Positions 29,601 to 38,245 of a DNA stretch of 64,000 nt are shown here, one piece after another. The DNA is from Streptomyces qaidamensis (GTDB lineage Bacteria > Actinomycetota > Actinomycetes > Streptomycetales > Streptomycetaceae): assembly GCF_001611795.1 (NCBI RefSeq), contig NZ_CP015098.1, forward strand, positions 6,138,001 to 6,202,000, written 5' to 3'. The notes under the pieces are model-generated. The model made no database searches. It worked only from the letters and a program-made list of their open reading frames with translations, and was not told the origin of the DNA. Both the position numbers and the translations under genes were made by a program. Each line of letters opens with the position of its first letter. Within the stretch, counting starts at the first letter, position 1.

Positions 29601-30647
29601 GGCGACCAGCTGCTCGGCCTCGGACTTGGTGTGCTCGGCCTCCTTCGTGGCCTCCTCGACCAGCCGGGCGACCTGCTCCTTGGCGGTGCGTGTACGGGTC
29701 TCGTTCGCGGACTCGGCGCTCGACAGGGCCTTGGCGGCGGCCTCCTTGGCCTCCGTGACCAGCTTCTCCGACTCGGTCTGCGCCTTGCGCAGCGCCTCCT
29801 CGGCCTCGGCCATCCGCTGCTCGGCGGCCCTGCTCAGCTCCTGGGCCTCGCGGCGCGCCGACTCCGACTCCGTGGCGCTGGACGTGCGCAGCTGCTCGGC
29901 GTGGTCGGTGGCCTCCTGGGCCTGTGTGGACGCGGCGTTGAGCAGGCGCTCGGCGTCCGTGCGGGCGCGGCGCAGGATCTGCTCGGCCTCGGCCCGGGCC
30001 TCCTCGGCAGCGCCCGTCAGCCGCTGCCGGGCCTCCGTGGTCAGCCGCTCGGCCTCCGCGCGGGCGGTGGCCAGGGCCTGCTCGGCCTCGGCGCGGGACT
30101 CCTCCAGCAGCCGGCGGGCCTGCTGCTCGGTGCGGGCCCGCAGCTGCTCGGCCCAGGCCACGTTCTCGTTGACGTGCGACTCGACCGTCTGGCGGCGCTC
30201 GGCCAGCTCCTGGTCCAGCTGCTGGCGGCGGGTCACCGCCTCCTGGTGCAGCTCGGCCTGGAGCCGGGCGGCCTGCTCGGCGTGCTCCTGGAGGATCCGC
30301 TGGGTCTGCGCCCGGGCCTCGCTCAGCTCGCGGTCGGCGTCCGCGCGGATCTGGTCGGCCTGCACCTGAGCGTTGCGCAGCAACTGCTCGGCCTGCCAGC
30401 CGATGTCGCCCCCGTCGAAGGAGGGCCGGGACATGATGGTGCGCCGCGCCTCGTGCAGCTTGGCGCGCAGCACCTCGACCTGGTAGCCGAGGTCCTCGGC
30501 GTGCTGGATCGCCTTTTCCCGTTCGGTCTTCAGCCGCTTCATCTCGGCTTCGAACCGAGAGAGGTGGTCGACGTCAGCCGCCGGCTCTCGCTCCTGGCTC
30601 TCGTAGCCCCGCACTGCGCGGTCCCATCCGTCCCCTGGTCGCAACAC
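26667..30647 (-). CDS. scy: Giant coiled-coil polarity protein Scy
   Basis: Scy is a scaffold at the hyphal tip that interacts with DivIVA, FilP and ParA and sets the number of tips. The reading frame covers 1326 residues. It is almost entirely a repetitive coiled coil, with units such as AEAERVRTEAVSEAERVRSEA, and has no P-loop or membrane helix. The start is uncertain: a TTG at 30647 after GGAGAG gives 1326 residues, while a GTG at 30614 would begin at VRGYESQEREP, which looks closer to the conserved region. Confidence 0.93.
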   Translation of the reverse strand: MLRPGDGWDRAVRGYESQEREPAADVDHLSRFEAEMKRLKTEREKAIQHAEDLGYQVEVLRAKLHEARRTIMSRPSFDGGDIGWQAEQLLRNAQVQADQIRADADRELSEARAQTQRILQEHAEQAARLQAELHQEAVTRRQQLDQELAERRQTVESHVNENVAWAEQLRARTEQQARRLLEESRAEAEQALATARAEAERLTTEARQRLTGAAEEARAEAEQILRRARTDAERLLNAASTQAQEATDHAEQLRTSSATESESARREAQELSRAAEQRMAEAEEALRKAQTESEKLVTEAKEAAAKALSSAESANETRTRTAKEQVARLVEEATKEAEHTKSEAEQLVADARAEAEKIVAEASEKARTLTAEETATQLSKAARTAEEVLNKASEDAKKTTKAAAEEAERIRSEAEAEADRLRAEAHDIAEQLKGAAKDDTKEYRAKTVELQEEARRLRGEAEQLRADAVDEGEKIRAGARKEAVAQIEEAAKSAEELLAKAKADADELRTTAQTDSERVRTEAIERATTLRRQAEETLQRTRQEAERHREEVVEQAEALREDAERAARELHEETERAMEARRAEAAEELTRLQTEAEERLTAAEQALSDAREEAARIRREAAEENERLRAEAAERIRTLQQQAAAEAERLRDEAASDASAARAEGEAVAVRLRSEAASEAERLKSEAQESADRMRAEAQAAAERLAAEASETLAAAQEEANRRRREAEEVLGSARQEADQERERAREQSEELLASARKRVEEAQTEAVRLVEEADRRATEMVSAAEQHAQQVRDSVAGLHEQAQEEITGLRSAAEHAADRTRREAQEEADRVRSDAYAERERASEDAGRLRREAHEESEAAKALAERTMSEAISEAERIRADVAEHAQRVRTEASDAIAEAEQSASRTRADAREDANRIRSDAATQADTLITEARNEAERLTTETVQETDRLRMDTVAEAERVRTEAVSEAERVRSEAATEAERVRSESVAKAEQLVGDATSEAERLRAEAAETVGSAQQHAQRIRAEAQRVKTDAEAEAERLVSAAREEADRTLDGARKDANKRRSEAAEQVDKLITETTAEADKLLTEAQQQAHKTTAEAESQADTMVGAARTEADRLVSEATVEGNSLVEKARTDADELLVGARRDATQIRERAEELRDRITSEIEELHERARRESAETMKSAGDRCDALVKAAEEQLAKAQAKAKEIVSEANSEAGKVRIAAVKKAEGLLKEAEQKKSTLVREAEELKAEAIREAKRTVEEGKRELEVLVRRREDINAEISRVQDVLEALESFEAPSAGKDNGVKAGATVGAPRSGGKGSDS

Positions 30648-30847
30648 TCTCCAAACGAGCTCCGTCCATCCGCCGAACGGGGCCCCCGGGGAATGGTGTC
30701 AGATCATCGGCGGAGCAGAGGCTGCTGCCCCGACGCTCGTCCCCCGAAACCCGGACCCCGGTGGTCCTGCCGTAGCACGGCGGGACCGCGGTCACCCTGG
30801 ACTGAGCGGCGACCGCCCCCAACCCTACCGGCCCCTATGTACGAGGG

Positions 30848-31288
30848 TCAGTGCTCAGGTGACTCAACAGGCGCCGAAGTGACCAGTTCTGTCAGTACGC
30901 CATGACAGTCCTTGGGGTGCAGGAAGGTGATCCGTGACCCCATGGAACCGACTCGCGGCTCTTCGTACAGCACGCGTACGCCCTTGCCCTTGATCTCCTC
31001 GGCGTCGCCGTCGACGTCTGCCGTACCGAAAGCGATGTGGTGGACGCCCTCGCCGTTCTTCGCAAGCCACTTGGCGACGGTGGAGTCCTCGCGGGTCGGC
31101 TCCAGGAGCTGCAGGTAGGAGGCGCCGCCGTCGGACGTCTCGTTGATCTTGAGCATGGCCTCGCGCACGCCCTGCTCCTCGTTGACCTCGGAGTGGAACA
31201 CCTCGAAGCCATAGGTGGCACGGTAGAACTCGACGGTCTTGTCGAGGTCGAAACAGGCGATTCCGATGTGGTCGATTCGCGTCAGCAT
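30848..31288 (-). CDS. mce: Methylmalonyl-CoA epimerase
   Basis: This enzyme interconverts (2R)- and (2S)-methylmalonyl-CoA, joining propionyl-CoA carboxylation to the B12-dependent mutase. The 146-residue VOC-fold protein has metal-binding residues in IDHIGIACFDLD (H7), GVHHIAF and the final VLTELV glutamate. It is divergent from the thiolase-meaB unit, whose MeaB protects AdoCbl mutases, so the clustering fits methylmalonyl-CoA metabolism. Confidence 0.94.
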   Translation of the reverse strand: MLTRIDHIGIACFDLDKTVEFYRATYGFEVFHSEVNEEQGVREAMLKINETSDGGASYLQLLEPTREDSTVAKWLAKNGEGVHHIAFGTADVDGDAEEIKGKGVRVLYEEPRVGSMGSRITFLHPKDCHGVLTELVTSAPVESPEH

Positions 31289-31436
31289 GGATTCAGTGCA
31301 ACGCCCCGGAGGTGGTTACGCAACGTGCGCGCGATCACACCGACAGCCCGATGACGGCACGGAGTGCCACTCAGTACATTCGAAGTAAACCCTCGTTCAC
31401 TCCTCGGCTGTGCAGCCGGTAAGGGGATCGCAGCTC

Positions 31437-32645
31437 ATGTCTTCTGGAACTTCCGAAGCGAACAGCTCGGTGATCGTCGCGGGAGCGCGTACGCCCATGG
31501 GGCGGTTGCTCGGCTCGCTGAAGTCCTTCTCCGGAGCCGACCTCGGCGGCTTCGCGATCAAGGCCGCCCTCGACCGTGCGGGGATCGGCGGCGACCAGGT
31601 GCAGTACGTGATCATGGGCCAGGTGCTCCAGGCCGGGGCCGGGCAGATCCCGGCCCGCCAGGCCGCCGTCAAGGCCGGCATCCCGATGAACGTGCCGGCG
31701 CTGACCATCAACAAGGTGTGCCTGTCGGGCCTCGACGCCATCGCGCTCGCCGACCAGCTCATCCGCGCGGGCGAGTTCGACGTGGTCGTCGCCGGCGGCC
31801 AGGAGTCCATGACCAACGCCCCGCACCTGCTGCCGAAGTCCCGTGAGGGCTTCAAGTACGGCGCAGTCGAGATGCTCGACGCCATGGCGCACGACGGTCT
31901 GACCGACTCCTTCGACGGCGTCGCCATGGGCGAGTCGACGGAGAAGCACAACACCCGTCTCGGCATCGCCCGGCCCGAGCAGGACGAGATCGCCGCGCTG
32001 TCGCACCAGCGGGCCGCCGCCGCGCAGAAGAACGGCCTGTTCGAGGCCGAGATCACGCCCGTCGAGATCCCGCAGCGCAAGGGCGACCCGGTGCTCTTCA
32101 GCAAGGACGAGGGCATTCGCGGTGACACGACCGCGGAGTCGCTCGGGAAGCTGCGTCCGGCGTTCTCCAAGGACGGCACGATCACGGCCGGGTCCGCCTC
32201 GCAGATCTCCGACGGTGCCGCCGCCGTGGTCGTGATGAGCAAGGCCAAGGCACAGGAGCTCGGCCTGGAGTGGATCGCCGAGATCGGGGCGCACGGGAAC
32301 GTGGCCGGGCCGGACAACTCGCTGCAGTCGCAGCCGTCCAACGCGATCGTGCACGCGCTGAAGAAGGAGGGACTGGAGGTCTCGGACCTCGACCTCATCG
32401 AGATCAACGAGGCGTTCGCGGCCGTGGCCGTGCAGTCCATGAAGGACCTCGGGGTGTCCACCGAAAAGGTGAATGTCAACGGTGGCGCCATTGCCCTGGG
32501 TCACCCGATCGGGATGTCCGGTGCGCGGCTCGTGCTGCATCTCGCGCTGGAGCTGAAGCGGCGCGGCGGTGGCGTGGGCGCGGCCGCGCTGTGCGGTGGC
32601 GGTGGGCAGGGTGACGCGCTGATCGTGCGCGTGCCCAAGGCCTGA
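31437..32645 (+). CDS. Acetyl-CoA C-acetyltransferase (thiolase)
   Basis: This thiolase condenses or cleaves acetyl-CoA/acetoacetyl-CoA. The 402-residue protein has the nucleophilic cysteine in [14 protein letters not shown], the [14 protein letters not shown] motif with its His, and the second catalytic Cys in [10 protein letters not shown]. The start [12 protein letters not shown] at 31437 lies after AAGGGGA (31421-31427). An upstream in-frame ATG-like start is not supported. It is followed by meaB in the same direction. Confidence 0.93.
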   Translation: MSSGTSEANSSVIVAGARTPMGRLLGSLKSFSGADLGGFAIKAALDRAGIGGDQVQYVIMGQVLQAGAGQIPARQAAVKAGIPMNVPALTINKVCLSGLDAIALADQLIRAGEFDVVVAGGQESMTNAPHLLPKSREGFKYGAVEMLDAMAHDGLTDSFDGVAMGESTEKHNTRLGIARPEQDEIAALSHQRAAAAQKNGLFEAEITPVEIPQRKGDPVLFSKDEGIRGDTTAESLGKLRPAFSKDGTITAGSASQISDGAAAVVVMSKAKAQELGLEWIAEIGAHGNVAGPDNSLQSQPSNAIVHALKKEGLEVSDLDLIEINEAFAAVAVQSMKDLGVSTEKVNVNGGAIALGHPIGMSGARLVLHLALELKRRGGGVGAAALCGGGGQGDALIVRVPKA

Positions 32646-32650
32646 GTCCC

Positions 32651-32679
32651 GGTACGTCCCTTCCCGGTACGTCCCTTAT
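32651..32679 (+). repeat. Short direct repeat between thiolase and meaB
   Basis: GGTACGTCCCTT occurs twice (32651-32662 and 32667-32678) separated by CCCG, in the 49-base gap between the thiolase stop and meaB. No function is evident. Confidence 0.6.
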
Positions 32680-32694
32680 CTGAACGGAGCTGTG

Positions 32695-33651
32695 ATGCAG
32701 GACGTCTCCACCCTGGTGGCCCAGGCCAGGGAAGGCCGGCCGCGGGCCGTGGCCCGGCTGATCTCCCTGGTGGAGGGGGCGTCCCCGCAGCTGCGGGAGG
32801 TGATGGCGGCGCTCGCGCCGCTGACGGGCGGGGCGTACGTGGTCGGGCTGACCGGGTCGCCCGGGGTCGGCAAGTCCACGTCGACCTCGGCGCTGGTCTC
32901 CGCGTACCGCAAGCAGGACAAGCGGGTCGGCGTGCTCGCCGTCGACCCGTCGTCCCCGTTCTCGGGCGGTGCGCTGCTCGGGGACCGGGTGCGGATGTCG
33001 GATCACGCGTCCGACCCGGGTGTGTACATCAGGTCGATGGCCACGCGCGGGCATCTGGGCGGGCTGGCGTGGGCGGCGCCGCAGGCGATCCGGGTCCTGG
33101 ACGCGGCGGGCTGTGACGTGATCCTGGTCGAGACGGTGGGTGTGGGGCAGTCGGAGGTGGAGATCGCCTCCCAGGCCGACACGTCCGTGGTGCTGCTCGC
33201 GCCGGGTATGGGGGACGGGATCCAGGCGGCCAAGGCCGGGATCCTGGAGATCGGCGACGTGTACGTCGTGAACAAGGCCGACCGGGACGGGGCGGACGCG
33301 ACGGCTCGCGAGCTGAACCACATGCTGGGGTTGGGTGAGTCCCGGGGGCCGGGCGACTGGCGTCCGCCGATCGTGAAGACGGTCGCCGCGCGGGGCGAGG
33401 GCGTCGACGAGGTCGTCGAGGCGCTGGAGAAGCACCGGGCCTGGATGGAGGAGCGGGGCGTGCTGGCGGAGCGGCGGGCGGCCCGGGCTTCGCGCGAGGT
33501 CGAGACGATCGCGGTGACGGCACTGCGGGAGCGGATCGGGGACCTGCACGGGGACCGGCGGCTCGGGGCGCTGGCGGAGCGGATCGTGGCGGGCGAGCTG
33601 GATCCGTACCGGGCGGCCGACGAGCTGGTGGCGGGGTTGACGGAGGGCTGA
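32695..33651 (+). CDS. meaB: MeaB-type GTPase, protector of B12-dependent mutases
   Basis: This G3E-family P-loop GTPase loads adenosylcobalamin into methylmalonyl-CoA-type mutases and protects them from inactivation. The 318-residue protein has the P-loop GSPGVGKST (about residues 61-69), the Asp-rich GVLAVDPSSPFSGGALLGDRVRM region, ETVGVGQSE and NKADRD. The ATG at 32695 follows GGAG with five bases between. The GTG just before it is too close. The companion mutase IcmA is about 9 kb away. Confidence 0.95.
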   Translation: MQDVSTLVAQAREGRPRAVARLISLVEGASPQLREVMAALAPLTGGAYVVGLTGSPGVGKSTSTSALVSAYRKQDKRVGVLAVDPSSPFSGGALLGDRVRMSDHASDPGVYIRSMATRGHLGGLAWAAPQAIRVLDAAGCDVILVETVGVGQSEVEIASQADTSVVLLAPGMGDGIQAAKAGILEIGDVYVVNKADRDGADATARELNHMLGLGESRGPGDWRPPIVKTVAARGEGVDEVVEALEKHRAWMEERGVLAERRAARASREVETIAVTALRERIGDLHGDRRLGALAERIVAGELDPYRAADELVAGLTEG

Positions 33652-33995
33652 GGGCCGAGGGCCCAGGGCTGAGGTCGGCTTCGCCTTCGCCGGTGGTGGG
33701 TCGGGGTGGGTCGGGGCCGCGCCGGGGGGTGTCCGTCCTCGGAACGGCGCGCTGGGGTGTCATACCGACTGACTGTCCGTTGACGCGCCAACCGCTGCGG
33801 GCGGGACACCCCCCGACACGATCCCTTCTCGCCGTACGCGGGTGCGGGTCTGCGCAGCTGCGGGCATGCGTGCCGCTGGGGGCGGCACGGGTCGGCGATG
33901 GGGGAGGCACCCCGCTACGCCGGGTTGCGGACCCACCGGGCCCCGGCGTCCGTCCGGGGACGCCGGGGCCGTGTAGGTAGAGGGGCAGCTGCTGA
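33652..33995. other. 344-base GC-rich gap between meaB and the PepSY gene
   Basis: I see no coding sequence. It contains a long-range inverted repeat, CGGGGGGTGTCC (33723-33734) with GGACACCCCCCG (33804-33815), 69 bases apart, and the terminator at its right end. The rest shows only G-rich low-complexity stretches. Confidence 0.7.
33939..33970. terminator. Terminator between convergent meaB and PepSY genes
   Basis: GGCCCCGGCGTCC (33939-33951) pairs perfectly with GGACGCCGGGGCC (33958-33970) around GTCCGG. It lies 25 bases beyond the PepSY stop. Confidence 0.85.
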
Positions 33996-34643
33996 TCAGT
34001 CCTGGTCGTCGTCCTGGTCGTTCTGGTCGTCGCGGTCCGCCGTGACCTTGCCCGAGGTGAGGTCGATCTTCCAGTCCTGCTCGGCTCCGCCGGACGTGCG
34101 GGTCTCGGCCTCCCAGGACTTGTCCTTGCCGTCCTCGTCGAGGCCGACGGACGTCACCACGCCCTTGCCGGCGGCGGCCTTCGCGGCCTCCTCGGCCGTC
34201 ACCGAGGAACCCTTCAAAGCGGCCCGCACCTGCGCCGTGTCGTCCTCGTCGTCGGTCTGCGCACCGAGGACCTTGCCGTTGGACGGGTCGACGCTCACGC
34301 TGTGCCAGGTGTTGTCGCCCGACAGGACGTCGACCTTCCAGACCACCTTGTCGCTGTCGTCCTCGTCGTCCAGCTCGGCGGAGACGACCGTGCCCGACGT
34401 GTGCTTCAGCGCGGAGGCGATGGCCTCGGGCGCGGTGACGTCGGAGGAGGAGACCTGGGCGGCGTCGTCGTCGCGGTCGTCGCGGTCGTCCTGGTCGTCA
34501 CGGTTGCCGTCGTCCGCCGGCTTCGTGTTCGCCGCCTGCCGCGCCGAGGCCTGGTCGTCTCCCGTGGTCGCGAGGGCCGTGGCCGTCCCGCCTCCGATCA
34601 GCGCGGCGGCAGTCACAGCGGCGATCACGATGTTGCGCTTCAT
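33996..34643 (-). CDS. Exported PepSY-domain protein
   Basis: The product is a 215-residue exported protein with a signal peptide (MKRNIVIAAVTAAALIGGG, hydrophobic to about residue 26) and two PepSY-like domains (about 70-130 and 145-205). A region of repeated Asp, Arg and Gln (NRDDQDDRDDRDDDAAQ) lies before the first domain, and a similar acidic tail ends the protein. PepSY domains are often linked to cell-surface proteases or signalling. It is divergent from an OmpR-type two-component system, which suggests that it is controlled by or modulates that system. Confidence 0.87.
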   Translation of the reverse strand: MKRNIVIAAVTAAALIGGGTATALATTGDDQASARQAANTKPADDGNRDDQDDRDDRDDDAAQVSSSDVTAPEAIASALKHTSGTVVSAELDDEDDSDKVVWKVDVLSGDNTWHSVSVDPSNGKVLGAQTDDEDDTAQVRAALKGSSVTAEEAAKAAAGKGVVTSVGLDEDGKDKSWEAETRTSGGAEQDWKIDLTSGKVTADRDDQNDQDDDQD

Positions 34644-34710
34644 GCGGATTCCTCCCGAGTCGTTTCGCTTTCGACGTCTTCGACTCTGGCTGACGCAGGC
34701 TGAGAGGAAC

Positions 34711-34736
34711 CTGAAGCCCCCTGAAGTGATCTTCAG
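34711..34736. promoter_or_regulatory. CTGAAG repeats in the PepSY/two-component control region
   Basis: CTGAAG occurs at 34711 and 34721 (10 bases apart, one helical turn) and its complement CTTCAG at 34731. A spacing of one turn is typical of OmpR-family binding sites. They lie between the divergent PepSY and response-regulator starts (34643 and 34760). Confidence 0.6.
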
Positions 34737-34759
34737 CTTCCCTTTGCCACTCTTTACGC

Positions 34760-35428
34760 ATGCGCCTGTTGATCGTGGAGGACGAGAAGCGGCTGGCCCT
34801 GTCGCTCGCCAGGGGCCTGACGGCCGAGGGGTACGCCGTGGACGTCGTCCACGACGGACGGGAGGGGCTGCACCGGGCATCGGAGGGCACGTACGACCTG
34901 GTCATCCTCGACATCATGCTGCCCGGCCTGAACGGCTACCGGGTCTGCGCCGCCCTGCGCGCCGCCGGGCACGACGTGCCGATCCTGATGCTGACCGCCA
35001 AGGACGGCGAGTACGACGAGGCCGAGGGACTCGACACCGGCGCGGACGACTACCTGACCAAGCCGTTCTCGTACGTCGTGCTCGTCGCCCGGGTCAAGGC
35101 GCTGCTGCGGCGGCGCGGACAGGGGGCCGGGGCTTCGCCCGTGCATGTGCACGGTGATCTGAAGGTGGACACCGCGGCCCGGCGGGTGTTCCTGGGCGAG
35201 GACGAGATCGCCCTCACCGCCAAGGAGTTCTCCGTACTGGAGCAGCTCGTGCTGCGGGCCGGCGAGGTGGTGTCCAAGTCCGAGATCCTGGAGCACGTCT
35301 GGGACTTCGCGTACGACGGTGATCCGAACATCGTCGAGGTGTACGTCAGCACGCTGCGGCGGAAGCTGCGCGCCGGGCTGATCCGGACTGTGCGCGGGGC
35401 CGGCTACCGGCTGGAGACGTCGCCGTGA
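34760..35428 (+). CDS. OmpR-family response regulator
   Basis: The product is a 222-residue regulator with a receiver domain (phosphoacceptor D51 in LVILDIMLPG) and a C-terminal winged helix (about residues 126-222, with ALTAKEFSVLEQLV and VYVSTLRRKL). Its stop overlaps the GTG of the kinase gene, so the pair is coupled. The signal is unknown. Confidence 0.93.
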   Translation: MRLLIVEDEKRLALSLARGLTAEGYAVDVVHDGREGLHRASEGTYDLVILDIMLPGLNGYRVCAALRAAGHDVPILMLTAKDGEYDEAEGLDTGADDYLTKPFSYVVLVARVKALLRRRGQGAGASPVHVHGDLKVDTAARRVFLGEDEIALTAKEFSVLEQLVLRAGEVVSKSEILEHVWDFAYDGDPNIVEVYVSTLRRKLRAGLIRTVRGAGYRLETSP

Positions 35429-36834
35429 GGCGGCTGTTCGGGTCCGTCCGGGCACGGGCCACGCTGGGAGCCACGCTCGTGGTCGCGGTGGCGCTCGTCG
35501 CGGCCGGGGCCGCCGTGCTGCTGTCCCTACGGTCCAACCTGATGGGCGAGGCCGGCACGCAGGCGGAGCGCTCCGCGCGGGCGGTCGCCTCCGAGCTCGC
35601 CGCCGGAACGCCGTACGACAAGCTCTCCGGGCTGGACGGCGACGACGGTCCGGTGCAGGTCCTGGACGAGCGCGAGCGGCTGGTCGCGGCCAGCGAGGAC
35701 CTGGAGCGGATCAGCGGGACGGACAGCGACCAGGTGAAGCCGCGGCCGGTGACAACGCCCTCCGGGGACGGCGACGACGACTCCGATGACGCGGGCGAGG
35801 CCCTGGAACCCGGTGAGGTCTCCGGCGAGAGCCTCTTCAGCAACGGGTCCGCGACGATCGACGGGGAGGCGCAGGACTACCGGTTCGCGGCCGTCGAGGT
35901 GGAGACCCACGACCGGGGGCACCTCAAGGTCTACGCCGGTGCCCCGCTGGCCGCCGAGCACGGGGCCGTGCGCACCGCGCTGACGGTGATGCTGATCGGG
36001 TTCCCGCTGCTGCTCGGGGTCGTCGCCGCCGTGACCTGGCTGGTGACCCGGCGGGCCCTGCGGCCCGTGGAGGGCATCCGGCGCGAGATGGCCGCGATCA
36101 CCCGGTCGGAGGATCTCGCGCGGCGCGTTCCGGAGCCGGACACGCACGACGAGATCGCCCGGCTCGCCAGTACCACCAACGAGACGCTCGCGGCGTTGGA
36201 GACGTCCGTCGAGCGGCAGCGGCGGTTCGTCGCTGATGCTTCCCACGAGCTGCGCAGCCCGATCGCCTCGCTGCGGACACAGCTGGAGGTGGCCGCCGCG
36301 CACCCCGAGCTCCTGGACCTGGACGGGGCCGTGGAGGACACCGTCCGGCTGCAGCGGCTGGCGGCCGATCTGCTGCTGCTCGCCCGTCTGGACGCGGGGG
36401 AGCGGCCGAACGACGCGAAGGTCGACCTCGCCGGGCTCGCCCGGGAGGAGGCCGAGGGGCGGACGGGTGTGACCGTGGACGCGGAGCCGGTGGAGGTGGC
36501 CGGATCGCGGGGGCAGTTGGGGAGGGTGCTCGCCAATCTGCTCGACAACGCCCAGCGGCACGCCCGGTCGGCCGTCACCGTCAGGGTGCGGCGCGAGGGC
36601 GACCGGGTTGTGGTCGGGGTGGCCGACGACGGTGACGGCGTGCCCGACGGCGACCGGGAGCGGATCTTCGAACGGTTCGTCCGGCTGGACGCGGCCCGTA
36701 GTCGCGACGACGGCGGAGCCGGGTTGGGGCTCGCCATCGCCCGCGACGTGGCCGTCCGGCACGGCGGTACGCTCACCGCCGGGCGGGGGCCCGCAGGCGG
36801 AGCCCTGTTCGAACTCCGCCTGCCGCTCGCCTAG
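35425..36834 (+). CDS. Membrane sensor histidine kinase
   Basis: The product is a 469-residue sensor with two membrane helices (about residues 10-35 and 188-210) enclosing an extracytoplasmic domain with an acidic stretch (DGDDDSDDAGEAL). Then follow HAMP, the phosphoacceptor H274 in ADASHELRSPIASL, and a HATPase domain with NLLDNAQRHA and GAGLGLAIARDV. The GTG start overlaps the regulator stop. Confidence 0.93.
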   Translation: MRRLFGSVRARATLGATLVVAVALVAAGAAVLLSLRSNLMGEAGTQAERSARAVASELAAGTPYDKLSGLDGDDGPVQVLDERERLVAASEDLERISGTDSDQVKPRPVTTPSGDGDDDSDDAGEALEPGEVSGESLFSNGSATIDGEAQDYRFAAVEVETHDRGHLKVYAGAPLAAEHGAVRTALTVMLIGFPLLLGVVAAVTWLVTRRALRPVEGIRREMAAITRSEDLARRVPEPDTHDEIARLASTTNETLAALETSVERQRRFVADASHELRSPIASLRTQLEVAAAHPELLDLDGAVEDTVRLQRLAADLLLLARLDAGERPNDAKVDLAGLAREEAEGRTGVTVDAEPVEVAGSRGQLGRVLANLLDNAQRHARSAVTVRVRREGDRVVVGVADDGDGVPDGDRERIFERFVRLDAARSRDDGGAGLGLAIARDVAVRHGGTLTAGRGPAGGALFELRLPLA

Positions 36835-36852
36835 GAGGGGCCGGCTACGGGG

Positions 36853-37328
36853 CTACGGGCGTCCGCGATGGCCGCGCAGGTGCTCCGCGATGGGCTTGAG
36901 GGCCTTGTCGAGCTCGGTCAGGGCCTCGGGGGACAGCAGGTCGATGAAGTGCCTGCGCACGGACGCCACGTGGTGGGGCGCGACCTTCTGCATCGTCGCC
37001 ATGCCGTGGTCGGTGAGGACCGCGTAGAGCCCCGGCGGTCCGACTCGCAGTTCTCCCGCCGGACCAGGTTCCCGTTCTCCATACGCGTGATCTGGTGCGA
37101 GAGGCGGCTCTTGGACTGGAGGGTGGCGGAGGCGAGGTCGCTCATCCGCATCCTCTGGCCCTCGGACTCGGAGAGATTCACCAGGATCTCGTAGTCGTTC
37201 ATTGTCAGGCCGAACGGCTGCAGGTCCTTCTCGAGCTGGTACGTCAACAGCCTGTTGACCTCCAGGTGGGTGCGCCAGGCGCACTGCTCCGCATCGGTCA
37301 GCCAGCGGGTGGCCGTCTCGGTCTCCAT
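36853..37328 (-). pseudogene. MarR-family regulator disrupted by a one-base frameshift
   Basis: The N-terminal part (METETATRWLTDAEQCAWRT..., to CESDRRG at about residue 101) is read in the frame from 37328. The C-terminal part (LYAVLTDHGMATMQKVAP... to HLRGHRGRP) is in another frame. The frames join at the C-run 37030-37033 (minus strand GGGG in CGGGGCTCTACGCG). One extra base there would restore RRG-LYAV, the normal MarR wing. Without it the frame continues into Arg/Ser-rich nonsense to 36918. Either the gene is a recent pseudogene, or this is a sequencing error in a homopolymer. Confidence 0.85.
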
Positions 37329-37339
37329 GTATGAAGTCT

Positions 37340-37350
37340 ACCTAAAAGGT
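37340..37350. promoter_or_regulatory. Small palindrome at the marR start
   Basis: ACCT-AAA-AGGT is a perfect 4-base inverted repeat with a 3-base centre, lying 12 bases upstream of the marR ATG. It is in an unusually A-rich spot and may be an autoregulatory operator. Confidence 0.4.
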
Positions 37351-37444
37351 TGAAAGGCGAACTAGTGAGGGGTGGCATGTGACGACGACCGCCTGGCGAA
37401 CAACAGTGCGCAGGCGTTCGATGTCACACTCCGCAGACTACCGC

Positions 37445-38245
37445 TCACAGCCCGAAGCGACGCTGGAGGTCCCCCAGCTGTCCGGGAAGACGCGGTACGC
37501 CGGACTGCCCGGCCTGGGGGCTGTGCGCCCCGCCGCCGGGCACGCCCGCCTGGTGCGGAACGGTCCCCGTGGTCTGCTCCGCCATCAGGGTCTCCGACGA
37601 CTGGAGCAGCACCGTCCCGGCGCCGACGAACTCGAACTGGTGCTCCTCGCCGGAGGCCCCGCCGAGACCCGTCAGTGCACGTAGACCGCCCATGACACCG
37701 GTCATGTACCCGTGGTCGTAGTGGTGGCACGGGGAGGGGCAGTCGGCCCAGCCGACCAGGGCCTGGGGGTCGACCCGGATCGGGGGTTCCATGAACACCA
37801 CCGGCCCGTTCGACGCGGCCACGAACTTTCCGGTTCCGATGAGGGTCAGAAAACCCGGCACGATTGATTGCTTCAGTGACAGAGTTGGCTGAAAAGCGAG
37901 GAGGTTGCCCGAGCGAATGGTCAGGTTGCCCTCTTCGAGGTCGTACGCGTTGACGTCGAAGGCCCGGTCGGCGAGGAGCATCTTGCCCGAGCCCGCCGCC
38001 ACGACCCAGTCGCTCGCGTGCAGTGGCGAATGGAACGACGTACGCACGAGACGGTCCAGCCGGCCGTGTCCGACGCCGTTGAAGTCGATCGAGCCGTAGT
38101 AGGCGATCATCTTCCCCTTCTGCAGGAACCACTGGCTCCCCTTGAGCTCCACGCAGAAGGTGTACGCGTTGACGTTGTCGTCGGGCGGCAGCGTCGCCGG
38201 GTCGAAGACCGCGGGGCCGGCGCCGGGGCTTCCGTACGTGCTCAC
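37445..38245 (-). CDS. AIM24-family protein (third gene of three)
   Basis: This 266-residue protein of the AIM24/TIGR00266 family has a beta-rich fold of unknown biochemical role. Two family units are visible, with segments such as GTGKFVAASNGPVVFMEPP and the ending region GAGTVLLQSSE. The last 40 residues are Pro/Gly/Gln-rich. The GTG start overlaps the stop of the previous gene (GTGA). It is the last gene of an operon of three paralogues. Confidence 0.85.
   Translation of the reverse strand: MSTYGSPGAGPAVFDPATLPPDDNVNAYTFCVELKGSQWFLQKGKMIAYYGSIDFNGVGHGRLDRLVRTSFHSPLHASDWVVAAGSGKMLLADRAFDVNAYDLEEGNLTIRSGNLLAFQPTLSLKQSIVPGFLTLIGTGKFVAASNGPVVFMEPPIRVDPQALVGWADCPSPCHHYDHGYMTGVMGGLRALTGLGGASGEEHQFEFVGAGTVLLQSSETLMAEQTTGTVPHQAGVPGGGAHSPQAGQSGVPRLPGQLGDLQRRFGL

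Noticed and set aside
26544-30905. A 1453-codon open frame antisense to scy
   Set aside because: It arises because scy is very rich in Glu, Ala and Arg codons, whose reverse complement is Leu/Arg/Gly-rich and has no stops. The product is low complexity with no known domain.
36918-37328. Programmed frameshift in marR
   Set aside because: No slippery heptamer or downstream pseudoknot is apparent, and MarR families do not use frameshifting. A deleted base or a sequencing error is simpler.
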